NCBI RefSeq assembly: GCF_018780385.1
Contig: NZ_JADMJO010000096.1
Location: 1-54,331, forward strand
Origin: Hydrogenophaga sp.
GTDB taxonomy: Bacteria; Pseudomonadota; Gammaproteobacteria; Burkholderiales; Burkholderiaceae_C
Length of the DNA: 54,331 nucleotides
Direction: 5' to 3'
The position numbers were made by a program, and so were the translations under genes. Positions within the stretch are counted from its first letter, which is position 1, and every line of letters begins with the position of its first letter. The notes under the pieces are model-generated. The model saw nothing but the letters and a program-made list of their open reading frames with translations. It was not told the DNA's origin and searched no databases. This document shows, one piece after another, positions 27,437 to 35,734 of the stretch.

Positions 27437-28174
27437 TCACGAAATGAAGTAGCCGGTGAGCTGCATGCCCACCAGGATGAAGCCCGCGCTCATCATGGCG
27501 ACGTTGGCGGTGTAGGCGTTGCGGGAAAAGCTCGGTGTGCGACGCCAGAAGCCCATGCCGATGAGGATGACGGTGAGCGCCAGCAATTGCCCGATCTCCA
27601 CGCCGACGTTGAACGCCAGCAGGTTGGGCACCAAACCATCGGGCGAGATCTCGTACTCGAGGATCTTGGTGGCCAGGCCAAAGCCGTGAAACAGACCGAA
27701 CACCAGCGTGGCCATGCGCGTGTCGGGCTGGAAGCCGAGCCAGCGCCGAAAGGCACCGAGGTTGTCGAGCGCCTTGTAGACCACCGACAAGCCGATGACC
27801 GCGTCGATCAGGTAGCTGTTGATCCCGACGTTGAAGTACACGCCCAGGATCATGGTGGTGGAGTGACCCAGCGCGAACAGACTCACGTAGAGACCGATGT
27901 GCGAGAGCCGATACAGGAAGAAGATCACCCCGAACAGGAAGAGCAGGTGGTCGTAGCCGGTCATCATGTGCTTGGCGCCCAGGTACATGAAGGGCAGCAG
28001 CTTGACGCCGGAGATTTCCTGGATGTAGCCCTTGTCGCCCGAAGTCACCGCGTGGGCCAGTGCTTCGGGCGCTCCGAAGAGCAGCGAGATGAAGAATGTC
28101 GACAGGAGCAACAGGTGCCCGGGCCTGATCGCCCATGGCGAACGTGGCAGCCTGTCTTGAAGAGTGCTGTGCAT
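27437..28174 (-). CDS. HupE/UreJ-like membrane transporter
   Basis: A 245-residue protein with a signal-like first helix and six further helices of the HupE/UreJ family. Conserved polar residues include MTGYDHLLFLFGVIFF, ALGHSTTMILG, FGLFHGFGLATKILE and FNVGVEIGQLLAL, with histidines placed as in nickel/cobalt permease-type proteins. Position between a His-rich protein and the anchor protein suggests metal handling. This differs from its hydrogenase- and urease-linked relatives, since no such genes are visible here. It is a paralogue of the larger HupE-like protein at 22110-23270 but lacks the soluble domain. Confidence 0.87.
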   Translation of the reverse strand: MHSTLQDRLPRSPWAIRPGHLLLLSTFFISLLFGAPEALAHAVTSGDKGYIQEISGVKLLPFMYLGAKHMMTGYDHLLFLFGVIFFLYRLSHIGLYVSLFALGHSTTMILGVYFNVGINSYLIDAVIGLSVVYKALDNLGAFRRWLGFQPDTRMATLVFGLFHGFGLATKILEYEISPDGLVPNLLAFNVGVEIGQLLALTVILIGMGFWRRTPSFSRNAYTANVAMMSAGFILVGMQLTGYFIS

Positions 28175-28240
28175 GAAGACTCCATTGGTCTGAAAAAAAG
28201 AAACCGCCGCCCCAAAAGCAGCGCAAAGACAAACCGTCTT

Positions 28241-28618
28241 TCAGACCATGGGCGGGCGATCCAGCCGGAACGTCTGCACCCGTTCGATCCACGGCCGGGG
28301 TGCACTCAGCCAGCTCGGGGGATGTGCAGCGACGCAGGCCCACGCGTGCGGCAATGCATGGGCCTTGTCGTGGGAGTGATCGGCACTGTGGTGCGCGTGG
28401 TCTGCCGTCGTGTTTGTGCCAGACGGGTGGGAAGTGCCGGTATCTTCCTCATGCGAATGGGCATCTTGATGCATGGCTGCGAGGGCAGCCAGCCCATGAG
28501 ACGTCACGCTGCCCATGGAGGCCATCACGGTGCCGACAATCAAAGCCAGCAGCACCAGCCACCTGAAGCCCAGTGTGAGCCGGGTGGGGCTCGCAGGGAG
28601 GTGGGTGCGCAAGTTCAT
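28241..28618 (-). CDS. small histidine-rich exported or membrane protein (125 aa)
   Basis: One hydrophobic N-terminal segment (about 18-36, FRWLVLLALIVGTVMASMG) is followed by a stretch with about 14 histidines (residues 51-92, e.g. HQDAHSHEE and DHAHHSADHSHDKAHALPH) and a tail with several prolines (SAPRPWIERVQ). It is likely periplasmic and metal-binding, recalling small CzcI- or DUF2946-type proteins, but that is not certain. It lies 97 bases downstream of the MerR-type regulator and 66 bases upstream of the HupE-like gene, on the same strand. Confidence 0.65.
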   Translation of the reverse strand: MNLRTHLPASPTRLTLGFRWLVLLALIVGTVMASMGSVTSHGLAALAAMHQDAHSHEEDTGTSHPSGTNTTADHAHHSADHSHDKAHALPHAWACVAAHPPSWLSAPRPWIERVQTFRLDRPPMV

Positions 28619-28715
28619 GGTGTGCGAGGGTGTCCTGGTGTGGGGGCAAGGTTGATCATGGTAACGCCGCCAGGGAGGGCCCTGCCAGTCAGGACATCGC
28701 GCAGCGAGCGTAGAG

Positions 28716-29141
28716 TCAGTTGTCTGCATGGCAGGCACAGGCTTCACCGTGCGCCGCAGATACAAGCTCATCCAGGATGCCGCAGTGACCCTCGTGGGTG
28801 CCCGAGCAACGCGCCCGCAGCTGGAGCAACTGTTTTTCCAGCGCACGCATGCTCTTGAGGCGGGCGCGCACACGCGCCAGCTGTTCGTCCACCAGCAGGT
28901 CCACCTCGCCAAAGTGCTCCGCGGGCGCATCCACAAAACCCAGCAGCCGGTTCACATCGGCCAGCGGCATGTCCAGCGCCCGGCAGTGGCGGATGAACGA
29001 CAGCCGTTCCAGGTGGGCGGCCGCGTAGTCGCGGTAGCCGTTGTCGCGCCGCGCCGGCTCGGGCAGCAGACCCTGTTTTTCGTAGTAGCGGATGGTTTCA
29101 ACATCCACGCCCGTGGCTCGGGACAGTTCCTTGATCTGCAT
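28716..29141 (-). CDS. MerR-family metal-responsive regulator, CadR/PbrR-like
   Basis: A 141-residue regulator with the MerR winged helix (MQIKELSRATGVDVETIRYYEKQGLLPEPAR trimmed to its core: ATGVDVETIRYYEKQGLL) and a dimer helix. It keeps the metal-loop cysteines C112 and C120 of the CadR/PbrR group (RCSGTHEGHC) and has C53 and a C-terminal C135/C137. The cysteine normally found near residue 77-78 in CadR, PbrR and ZntR is phenylalanine here (AEHFGEV). It is divergent from a CDF-like gene whose promoter carries a MerR-type operator. Start at 29141 with GAGG nine bases upstream. Confidence 0.9.
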   Translation of the reverse strand: MQIKELSRATGVDVETIRYYEKQGLLPEPARRDNGYRDYAAAHLERLSFIRHCRALDMPLADVNRLLGFVDAPAEHFGEVDLLVDEQLARVRARLKSMRALEKQLLQLRARCSGTHEGHCGILDELVSAAHGEACACHADN

Positions 29142-29167
29142 CGCACAACCCTCGTTCAATTGAGTGA

Positions 29168-29198
29168 TTGACACTGTAGCGGCTCCAGGGTTTCCAAT
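29168..29198 (+). promoter_or_regulatory. MerR-type promoter/operator for the CDF-like transporter
   Basis: A -35 TTGACA at 29168-29173 is followed by a long 19-base spacer and a weak -10 near 29193 (tccaat). The spacer carries an imperfect dyad (ACACTGTAGC / GCTCCAGGGT, 29171-29191), matching eight of ten positions between arms. This is the layout bound by CadR and PbrR. It faces the transporter gene, whose ATG is 23 bases after the -10. Confidence 0.85.
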
Positions 29199-29220
29199 AC
29201 AGGCATCAAAAGGAAAAACC

Positions 29221-29874
29221 ATGTCCGCCCATTGCTGTGACCACGACACCCCCCAGGCCGAGACCATCGTCAACCTGCCTCGCTACCGCAAGATTCTCTG
29301 GATCGCCTTGATCATCAACGTTGCCATGTTCCTGATCGAGATCGGCGCGGGTGTGCAGGCCGGATCGCTCTCGCTGCTGGCCGATGCGGTCGACTTCGCG
29401 GGCGACGCGCTCAACTACGCGGTCTCGCTTGCCGTGCTGGCCTCGGCGCTGGCCTGGCGTGCGCGCGCGGCCATCCTCAAGGCGTTCAGCATGATGGGCT
29501 TTGGCCTGTATGTGCTGGGGGCTGCGGTGTGGTCGGTCTGGCATGGCGGCGTGCCACAAGCCGTGACCATGGGCGCCGTGGCGCTGCTCGCACTGGTGGC
29601 CAACGTGGCCGTGGCGTGGATGCTCTATGCGTTTCGAGAAGGTGACGCCAACATGCGCAGCGTGTGGCTGTGCTCGCGCAACGACGCCATTGGCAACGTG
29701 GCGGTGTTCATGGCCGCGCTCGGCGTGTTCGGCACCGGCTCGGCCTGGCCCGACCTGGCGGTGGCCAGCCTGATGGGGGCGCTGGCCTTGCACGGCGGCT
29801 GGACGGTGCTGCGGCAGGCGAGGGGAGAACTGGGCGAGGACGCCGGCAAGGACCCCCATGGCCACGTCCACTGA
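29221..29874 (+). CDS. short CDF-like cation transporter
   Basis: A 217-residue, six-helix membrane protein related to cation diffusion facilitators. The N-terminus has MSAHCCDHD, a possible metal-binding start. TM2 carries acidic residues as in CDF proteins (LLADAVDFAGDALNY, D55/D58/D62). TM5 has SRNDAIGNVAVF in place of the usual HxxxD pair. It ends after the last helix with HGHVH and lacks the cytoplasmic CDF domain. AAAGGA lies upstream of the start. It is controlled by the adjacent MerR-type operator and overlaps dsbB by 17 bases. Export of a divalent metal is likely; which metal is unknown. Confidence 0.85.
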   Translation: MSAHCCDHDTPQAETIVNLPRYRKILWIALIINVAMFLIEIGAGVQAGSLSLLADAVDFAGDALNYAVSLAVLASALAWRARAAILKAFSMMGFGLYVLGAAVWSVWHGGVPQAVTMGAVALLALVANVAVAWMLYAFREGDANMRSVWLCSRNDAIGNVAVFMAALGVFGTGSAWPDLAVASLMGALALHGGWTVLRQARGELGEDAGKDPHGHVH

Positions 29875-30301
29875 GCGGCCCGGGCCGATGCGTGGCTGGT
29901 CGGTGTTGGTGGCGGCCTGGGGTGTGGCCCTGGTGTCCACCCTGGGTGCCTTGTTCATCGGCGAAGTCATGGGCATGACGCCCTGCCTGCTTTGCTGGTA
30001 CCAGCGCATCTTCATGTTTCCGCTGGCGCTCATCCTGGGCATGGCGGCCTTTGCCGAGGACCGGCGTGGCGCCGTGTATGCGCTGCCCCTGGCCCTGATC
30101 GGCGTGGCGGTGGCGGCGTACCACACCGCGCTGGTGGCGGGGTGGGTGCCGAAGTGGTGGGTGCCTTGCGGCACGGGGCCCTCGTGCAGCGATCAGAGCC
30201 TGGAGATTCTGGACGGCATCCAGATTCCCTGGTTGTCTCTCGCGGCCTTCATCGCCATCGCGATCCTGCTGTTTGTTTACTTGAGAAAAACCCGTTCATG
30301 A
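29858..30301 (+). CDS. dsbB: disulfide bond formation protein B
   Basis: A 147-residue, four-helix inner-membrane quinone reductase that re-oxidises DsbA-type proteins. The first periplasmic cysteine pair is in PCLLCWYQR, and the second pair is in VPCGTGPSCSD, where the spacing is typical of DsbB. It overlaps the CDF-like gene by 17 bases and the thioredoxin-like gene by four (ATGA), so the three are one operon. Its expression is therefore probably linked to metal through the upstream operator. Confidence 0.92.
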   Translation: MATSTERPGPMRGWSVLVAAWGVALVSTLGALFIGEVMGMTPCLLCWYQRIFMFPLALILGMAAFAEDRRGAVYALPLALIGVAVAAYHTALVAGWVPKWWVPCGTGPSCSDQSLEILDGIQIPWLSLAAFIAIAILLFVYLRKTRS

Positions 30302-30954
30302 ACGCCAAAAAACTCACCGTCATCGGCCTCGTGACCCTCGTTGCCCTGTTCTTTTACCTGGGCATGAACGCCTACCAGAAGCGCGTGCAGACCGTGCAGG
30401 ACGTGCAGGTCAAGGCCGAGCAGACCCGCCTGGTGCGCATGCACTCACCGATCTTCGGCCCTCAAGCTGCGCCGGTCACCATCGTCGAGTTCTTTGACCC
30501 GGCCTGCGAGACCTGCCGCGCGTTTTATCCCCTCGTCAAGAACCTGATGGCTCAGTACCCGAACGATGTACGCCTCGTGATCCGCTACGCACCGTTTCAC
30601 CCAGGCTCTGACCAGGTGGTCAAGCTGCTGGAAGCGGCCCGGAGCCAGGGCAAGTACCAGGTGGTGCTTGAAGCGGTGCTCGCCGCGCAGCCCACCTGGG
30701 CCGATCACGGTCAGCCCAACATCGAGACCGCTTTCAAGGTGGCCGAGCGGGCCGGGCTGGACCTCGTGAAGGCGCGGCAGGACATCGAGAAGCCCGGGAT
30801 GCAGGCGCTGTTGCAGCAAGACATTGAAGACCTCACGGCGCTGCAAGTCACCAAGACGCCCACCTTCTTTGTCAATGGCCGCAGCCTGCCGAGCTTTGGC
30901 CCGGATCAGCTGGCGGCGCTGGTGGCCGAAGAGGTGGCCAAGGCAAACCGATAG
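30298..30954 (+). CDS. DsbA/DsbG-like membrane-anchored thioredoxin-fold protein
   Basis: A 218-residue periplasmic protein with an N-terminal anchor (about 5-24, LTVIGLVTLVALFFYLGMNA), a short linker and a DsbA-type fold. The active site is CETC (EFFDPACETCRAFYP) and the cis-proline loop is TKTPTFFVNG. It probably transfers disulfides and is recycled by the DsbB encoded just upstream (ATGA overlap). The pairing within a metal-inducible operon suggests folding or protection of thiol proteins under metal stress. Confidence 0.92.
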   Translation: MNAKKLTVIGLVTLVALFFYLGMNAYQKRVQTVQDVQVKAEQTRLVRMHSPIFGPQAAPVTIVEFFDPACETCRAFYPLVKNLMAQYPNDVRLVIRYAPFHPGSDQVVKLLEAARSQGKYQVVLEAVLAAQPTWADHGQPNIETAFKVAERAGLDLVKARQDIEKPGMQALLQQDIEDLTALQVTKTPTFFVNGRSLPSFGPDQLAALVAEEVAKANR

Positions 30955-30985
30955 CGACGAGGCCTTTGCCCCGCACGTCCACCCG

Positions 30986-31639
30986 CTAGCGGCCGGGGGT
31001 CTCGTCGTCAATGGCCTTCATGACCAGATTGGCCATCTGCCTCGCCTCTTGGCGAGGATCCTCGCGCAGCGCGCTGACAGTGCCGAGCCGGTCCTGCAGA
31101 TCTTCATCCTGACTGGCCTTGAGCTTGCCTTCGAGCCGATCGATCGGAATCTCGATGCCGACGATGCCGTTGAGCATCCTGTCGATGTACGGCGCAGGTG
31201 CATCGCCTGTGCGCCACGGCGTCGGCTGCCGGGCCTCTTGAGCGTTCGTGAGGCGGTCCAGCATGTCGAGCAGCCAGCCGCGGTCGTGCACCGCGCGCGC
31301 GATGCCGTGTGCATGCGCCACCGCGTAGTTCCAGGTCGGCACGACCTTCCCATGCTCCACCTTGCCCGGATACCAGCCGGGTGAAATGTAGGTTTGCGGC
31401 CCGTGGAAGATCACGACCGATGCGGTGCTTTCTTCCAGCTCGCGCCAGACGGGGTTGGCCCGTGACACATGGCCGATCAAGGTGCCGAACTCGCCCCGGT
31501 TGCGCTCCAGGAACAAGGGGATGTGGTTCGTGACAAGGCCACCCGCGCCTTGACACACCCACGTCGCCAGCGGATGCGATTCCACCAGCGCGAAGATGTC
31601 CTCACGGTCGGTGAGTTGGTGGCGCGTGGGAACGTACAT
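30986..31639 (-). CDS. PaiB-family FMN-binding protein
   Basis: A 217-residue protein of the PaiB family (often annotated as an FMN-binding negative transcriptional regulator). Landmarks: MYVPTRHQLTDREDIFALVESHPLA shortened as PTRHQLTDREDIF, TNHIPLFLERN, GHVSRANPVWREL, and YISPGWYPGKVEHGKVVPTWNY. It forms a split-barrel dimer in known members. It lies nine bases downstream of the argO-like gene, so the two are co-transcribed. Confidence 0.9.
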   Translation of the reverse strand: MYVPTRHQLTDREDIFALVESHPLATWVCQGAGGLVTNHIPLFLERNRGEFGTLIGHVSRANPVWRELEESTASVVIFHGPQTYISPGWYPGKVEHGKVVPTWNYAVAHAHGIARAVHDRGWLLDMLDRLTNAQEARQPTPWRTGDAPAPYIDRMLNGIVGIEIPIDRLEGKLKASQDEDLQDRLGTVSALREDPRQEARQMANLVMKAIDDETPGR

Positions 31640-31648
31640 GGCGAACCT

Positions 31649-32299
31649 TCAGATGTTGGTGAGGGCGTGGCGCAACAGCAGCGCGGCCAGCACCCACATG
31701 GTCACACCGATCAGACCGTCCAGCACCTGCCAAGCCCTCGGACGCGCAAACCAGGGCGCCAGCCAGCGAGCGCCAAAGCCGAGCAGCCCGAACCAGAACA
31801 GGCTGGCCGTGCTCGCGCCAGCCACGAACCAGCCACGCAGCGCTGCCGGTTGCTGCGCGCCAATGCTGCCCACCAGCAGCACCGTGTCCAGGTAGACATG
31901 GGGATTGAGCAGCGTGAACGCCGCTGCCTGCGCCACGGCCGCGCCACGGCTGAAGGTCTCGCCGCCCTCGGAGGCCTTCAGAAGCTGCGGGTTGCGCGCG
32001 CGACGCAGAGCCTGCCACCCATACACCGCCAGGAAGGCCGCGCCGGCCAGCGCCAGCGAACGGGCAATGCCGGGACTGTCTGCCAGGGCCTGCGCCATGC
32101 CCAGCACGCCCGCCATGATCAGCACCGCGTCTGCCACGGCACAGAAGAGCACCACGCTGCCCACATGCTCTCGGCGAAGCCCCTGGCGCAGCACGAAGGC
32201 GTTTTGCGCGCCGATGGCCACGATGAGCCCGAGGCTCAGAAAGAGGCCCTGGATGAAGACCGGCCAAGCGCCGGATACGGTGGAAGAAAACGTCGTCAT
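31649..32299 (-). CDS. argO: LysE/ArgO-family amino-acid exporter
   Basis: A 216-residue inner-membrane exporter with six helices. The start region FIQGLFLSLGLIVAIGAQNAFVLRQGL and the later FTLLNPHVYLDTVLLVGSIGAQ are hallmark motifs of LysE/ArgO. It exports arginine or lysine analogues in known members. It is divergent from an ArgP-like regulator, the usual arrangement for this exporter. The start at 32299 (MTTFSST) is eight codons inside the longest open frame and fits the family. Confidence 0.9.
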   Translation of the reverse strand: MTTFSSTVSGAWPVFIQGLFLSLGLIVAIGAQNAFVLRQGLRREHVGSVVLFCAVADAVLIMAGVLGMAQALADSPGIARSLALAGAAFLAVYGWQALRRARNPQLLKASEGGETFSRGAAVAQAAAFTLLNPHVYLDTVLLVGSIGAQQPAALRGWFVAGASTASLFWFGLLGFGARWLAPWFARPRAWQVLDGLIGVTMWVLAALLLRHALTNI

Positions 32300-32372
32300 G
32301 AGGGGAGATTGCCAGCCCCGCAACGTGAAGGCAAACTATCTTTCCTTTGATGGATTAAGAGAAACTGAACTC
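32300..32372. promoter_or_regulatory. argO/argP divergent promoter region
   Basis: A 73-base gap between an ArgO-type exporter and its ArgP-type regulator. ArgP/LysG proteins bind such gaps and switch the exporter on with basic amino acids. No exact operator could be delimited by eye. Confidence 0.5.
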
Positions 32373-33269
32373 ATGCTGGACTATGCATCGCTCTCTGCAC
32401 TGGCCGCTGTGGTCCGCGAGGGCAGCTTTGATCGCGCGGCCCGTGCGCTCAACGTGACACCGTCGGCAATTTCGCAGCGCATACGGTTGCTGGAGGAGCG
32501 CGTCGGTTGTGCGCTGGTGGTGCGTGGTCAGCCGTGCCAGGCGACGGAGACGGGCAGGCGGCTGTGCCAGCACGTGGACCGTGTGCGGCTGCTCGAACAG
32601 GAGCTGCAAGGCGCGTTGCCCGCACTCGCGCCCGAAGGCATTGCGCGGGTGGCGCTGCCCGTGGCGGTGAATGCTGACAGCCTGGCCACGTGGTTTGCCC
32701 CCGCTGTGGCCGCCTTCGCTGCAGTGGCTCCGGTGCTGATGGAGGTGGCGGTGGACGACGAGGACCACACCGCCGAGTGGTTGCGCAGCGGCGCGGTACT
32801 GGCTGCGGTCACCGCCTCGGCCCGACAGGCCGTCGGTTGCAACAGCCAGCCGTTGGGCTCCATGCGCTACCTGGCCACCGCCAGTTCCGCCTTCGTCGAA
32901 CGGCACTTTTCCGGTGGTGTGGGAGCGGGGAGCCTGGCACAAGCGCCCAGCCTGCAGTTCAACACCAAGGACGAGTTGCAGGCGCGATGGGTACGGCGCC
33001 TGTGCCATCGCCATGTGGAGTTGCCCCGGCACACCTTGCCGTCGTCACAGGCCTTCGTGGTGGCGGCCGTTGCGGGCATGGGTTGGGGCCTGCAGCCGGA
33101 GGTGATGATCCGCGCCCAGTTGAAGACGGGCGCTCTCGTGCAGCTGGTGCCCGATTCCCCGCTGGACGTGCCGCTGCATTGGCAGCAGGCGCGCGCGGCG
33201 TCATCGCTGCTCGATGGACTCACCCGCCATGTCGTTTCTGCTGCGCGCACCGTGTTGATACCGAGCTGA
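32373..33269 (+). CDS. argP: LysR-family regulator, ArgP/LysG type
   Basis: A 298-residue regulator. The N-terminal helix-turn-helix (DYASLSALAAVVREGSFDRA, LNVTPSAISQRIRLLEERVG) is the ArgP/LysG/IciA signature. The effector domain fits amino-acid sensing. It is divergent from argO, so it most likely activates the exporter in response to arginine or lysine. The start at 32373 lacks a strong ribosome site but matches the family's beginning. Confidence 0.92.
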   Translation: MLDYASLSALAAVVREGSFDRAARALNVTPSAISQRIRLLEERVGCALVVRGQPCQATETGRRLCQHVDRVRLLEQELQGALPALAPEGIARVALPVAVNADSLATWFAPAVAAFAAVAPVLMEVAVDDEDHTAEWLRSGAVLAAVTASARQAVGCNSQPLGSMRYLATASSAFVERHFSGGVGAGSLAQAPSLQFNTKDELQARWVRRLCHRHVELPRHTLPSSQAFVVAAVAGMGWGLQPEVMIRAQLKTGALVQLVPDSPLDVPLHWQQARAASSLLDGLTRHVVSAARTVLIPS

Positions 33270-33341
33270 CTCGCCTCGGCCACGTTGGCAGGGCCGGGGG
33301 TCGGATTCATACTCTGGATCATTGGAATCACAGGAGACCCC

Positions 33342-34031
33342 ATGAGTGCCCTGACGCTTCACTACCACCCACTCTCGTCGTGTTGCCACAAGGTGCTGAT
33401 CGCCATCGACGTGCTCGGCATCGACGTCGACCTGCGTTTGCTGAACCTGGGTGATGCTGCAGAACGCTCCGCGCATCTGGCACTGTGGCCCATGGGCAAG
33501 ATGCCGCTGCTGGTGGACCAGGGCCGGCCCGTGCCCGAGACCAGCATCATCATCGAGCACCTGCAGCGCCACCATGCACACCCTGGCCGCACGCTGATCC
33601 CGCACGACCCCGATCAGGCAATCGAAGTGCGCTTGTGGGACCGCCTCTTCGACCTGTACGTGATGACGCCGATGCAGGCCTTCACCGCCGATCTTCTGCG
33701 ACCGGAGGGCGAGCGCGATGCACACGGTGTGGCGCGGGCTCGAGACACTCTGACGTCGGCCTACGCGCTGATCGATCACCAACTCGAAGGGCGAACCTGG
33801 GTGACCGGCGATGCGTTCAGCATGGCCGATTGCGCCGCCGCGCCGGCCTTGTTCTACGCCGTGACTTACGTGCCCTTCGCGCCGCAACACGCGCGGCTGG
33901 CGGCTTACTTTGATCGGTTGATGGAGCATCCCCCGGTGGCGCGCACCATCGACCAGGCGCGGCCCTGGTTCAAGTTCTTTCCGGGGCGCAGCGGTTTGGC
34001 TCGGCGCTTCTTCGACCCGTTGAGCCAGTGA
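33342..34031 (+). CDS. glutathione S-transferase family protein
   Basis: A 229-residue protein with the N-terminal thioredoxin-like domain (LTLHYHPLSSCCHKVLIA, PMGKMPLLVDQG, PETSIIIEHLQR) and an all-helical C-terminal domain (SMADCAAAPALFYAV). Ser/Cys in PLSSCCHK is where the catalytic residue of bacterial GSTs lies. AGGAGA precedes the start at 33342. The substrate is unknown. It stands alone between argP and the signalling cluster. The 155 bases after it (34032-34186) become AT-rich towards the kinase gene and hold no other gene. Confidence 0.9.
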   Translation: MSALTLHYHPLSSCCHKVLIAIDVLGIDVDLRLLNLGDAAERSAHLALWPMGKMPLLVDQGRPVPETSIIIEHLQRHHAHPGRTLIPHDPDQAIEVRLWDRLFDLYVMTPMQAFTADLLRPEGERDAHGVARARDTLTSAYALIDHQLEGRTWVTGDAFSMADCAAAPALFYAVTYVPFAPQHARLAAYFDRLMEHPPVARTIDQARPWFKFFPGRSGLARRFFDPLSQ

Positions 34032-34186
34032 ACTGAGATGGCATCCACCCGAGCAGCTGGGATCTGGCGGGGGTGACTGTGACCCTGGCGGGCAGTCGGT
34101 TTTGCCCTCCTGCGTGAGTTGTCCATAATGACTAATCTACTGACAAATATGCACTTGGCGATTACAAGCATTTAAAGCAATAGCGA

Positions 34187-35734
34187 TTGCTGCATACGCT
34201 GACAACTTGGCTTGGACATGAACACAGGATTTGCGAGCGCTACGGCCGTATATGCCACATCACCGACTTTCGCTTTGACATCTTGCGTCTCGGCGAAACG
34301 CGCGGTGTCGCTCTGCTCCGAAACCTGGCGCCCGCTGTGATCCCATCCGACGGCATCGCGGCGAGTGTCGGCAAGCAGCCTGGGGAGGCCACCTCCATTC
34401 CGATCCGAGTCCACCCGATCGTCGAGCTCGGTTTCAGGGTGCGCGTGCCCGCCCACATCTGTACCTTGCTGTTGCTGGCTTCCAGTTTTGCCGGCAGCGG
34501 CGCGCCAACATGGGTATGGGCTCTCGCCCTGTTTTATGGCTTGGCCTGGCCCCATGTGGCCCGATTTATGGCGCTGCACAGCCGGGACTCCAGGGCCGCA
34601 GAATTGCGCAATCTTCTGACTGACGCGGCATTCAGCGGCGGCTTCGTCGCCCTCTGTGGCTTCAGCCTGTGGCCCAGCGTGGTGCTGGTGACGGGCTTCA
34701 ACTCCGCTTGCTTGAGCGTGGGCGGCATCGCCTTTGCTCTGCGTGCTTCCGTCATCTGTGCAGCGAGCGCAGCGGTTTTGGGGTTCATCAACGGCTACCG
34801 ATTTACACCCGAATCCAGCTTGGTCACCTCGTTCCTGTGTGCGGTCAGCTTTCTCGGATACACGGCGATATTCAGTTATCGCACACATGTCGAGGCCAAG
34901 CGGCTGCTTCGAGCGCAGCGGGAGCTGCGCGCCAGCCATCAGCACACGGAAGAACAACGCCAGCATGTGGAGCACGCACTCCATCTGGCGGAGGCGGCCA
35001 ATCTTGCAAAAAGCACTTTTCTCGCCAACATGAGCCACGAGTTGAGAACGCCCCTCAACGCCATCATCGGGTACGCGGAGTTGCTGGAGGAAGACCCGGA
35101 CGCAGTTCAGCAAAAGTCCGACCTGCAGAAAATCAATGCCTCTGGCAAACACCTGCTCGGCTTGATCGACGACCTGCTCGATCTGTCCAGGATCGAAGCG
35201 GGCGAATTCAACCTTCAGGTCGAGCGGGTCGACCTGAATCCCTTCATTGAACAGGTCATCTCTTCCACCCGTGCGCTGCTGCACAAGAATGGCAACCGTT
35301 TTGAGCTTCTCGCGGCTGCACCGCTCGGCGAGATGACGGCAGACGCTCGCCGCCTGCGCCAGGTGCTTTTGAATCTGCTGTCGAACGCGGCCAAGTTCAC
35401 GCAGCAGGGGGAGGTTCGGATGAGCGTGGCGCGAAACGGCGCGGGGGCCACAGAGCGCTTGGTGATCGAGATCTGCGACACCGGCATCGGCATGTCTGCC
35501 GAACAGATCGACAAGCTGTTCACCCCCTTCATGCAAGCCGATTCAGCCGCCACGCGCAGGTACGGCGGCACCGGTCTCGGGCTGGCCATCAGCCACAGGC
35601 TCTGCCAGATGATGGGCGGCACCATTGAAGTCAAAAGTGAGCTCGGCGCCGGCACTTGCTTCAAGGTGATCCTGCCAGTCCACGCGCGGACGGATGGGGA
35701 CGGCGTGTCGGCCCCGTCCTGCCCGCTGGTTTAG
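34187..35734 (+). CDS. MASE2-domain membrane histidine kinase (convergent to the signalling operon)
   Basis: A sensor histidine kinase. A MASE2 membrane domain (about residues 76-235: HPIVELGFRVRVPAHI, WPHVARFMALHSRDSRAAELRNLL, SACLSVGG) is followed by a helical linker, HisKA with H284 (NMSHELRTPLNAIIGY), and HATPase_c with an intact N box (NLLSNAAKF), DTGIGM and YGGTGLGL. No receiver follows. The start is uncertain: a TTG at 34187 opens the frame, but GTG codons at 34307 and 34337 would give an N-terminus like its paralogue at 39513-40946, which has about 22 residues before the domain. Its end overlaps the last gene of the opposite operon by four bases. Confidence 0.85.
   Translation: MLHTLTTWLGHEHRICERYGRICHITDFRFDILRLGETRGVALLRNLAPAVIPSDGIAASVGKQPGEATSIPIRVHPIVELGFRVRVPAHICTLLLLASSFAGSGAPTWVWALALFYGLAWPHVARFMALHSRDSRAAELRNLLTDAAFSGGFVALCGFSLWPSVVLVTGFNSACLSVGGIAFALRASVICAASAAVLGFINGYRFTPESSLVTSFLCAVSFLGYTAIFSYRTHVEAKRLLRAQRELRASHQHTEEQRQHVEHALHLAEAANLAKSTFLANMSHELRTPLNAIIGYAELLEEDPDAVQQKSDLQKINASGKHLLGLIDDLLDLSRIEAGEFNLQVERVDLNPFIEQVISSTRALLHKNGNRFELLAAAPLGEMTADARRLRQVLLNLLSNAAKFTQQGEVRMSVARNGAGATERLVIEICDTGIGMSAEQIDKLFTPFMQADSAATRRYGGTGLGLAISHRLCQMMGGTIEVKSELGAGTCFKVILPVHARTDGDGVSAPSCPLV

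Noticed and set aside
28690..28730. A partial MerR-like operator (minus-strand TGACTCTACGC) just after the regulator gene, which could drive the His-rich gene.
   Set aside because: The second arm does not match and the -35 is poor. It may be chance overlap with the end of the regulator gene.
34172..35536. A 454-codon minus-strand open frame opposite the plus-strand MASE2 histidine kinase.
   Set aside because: The plus strand carries HisKA and HATPase motifs. The minus-strand product shows no family features.
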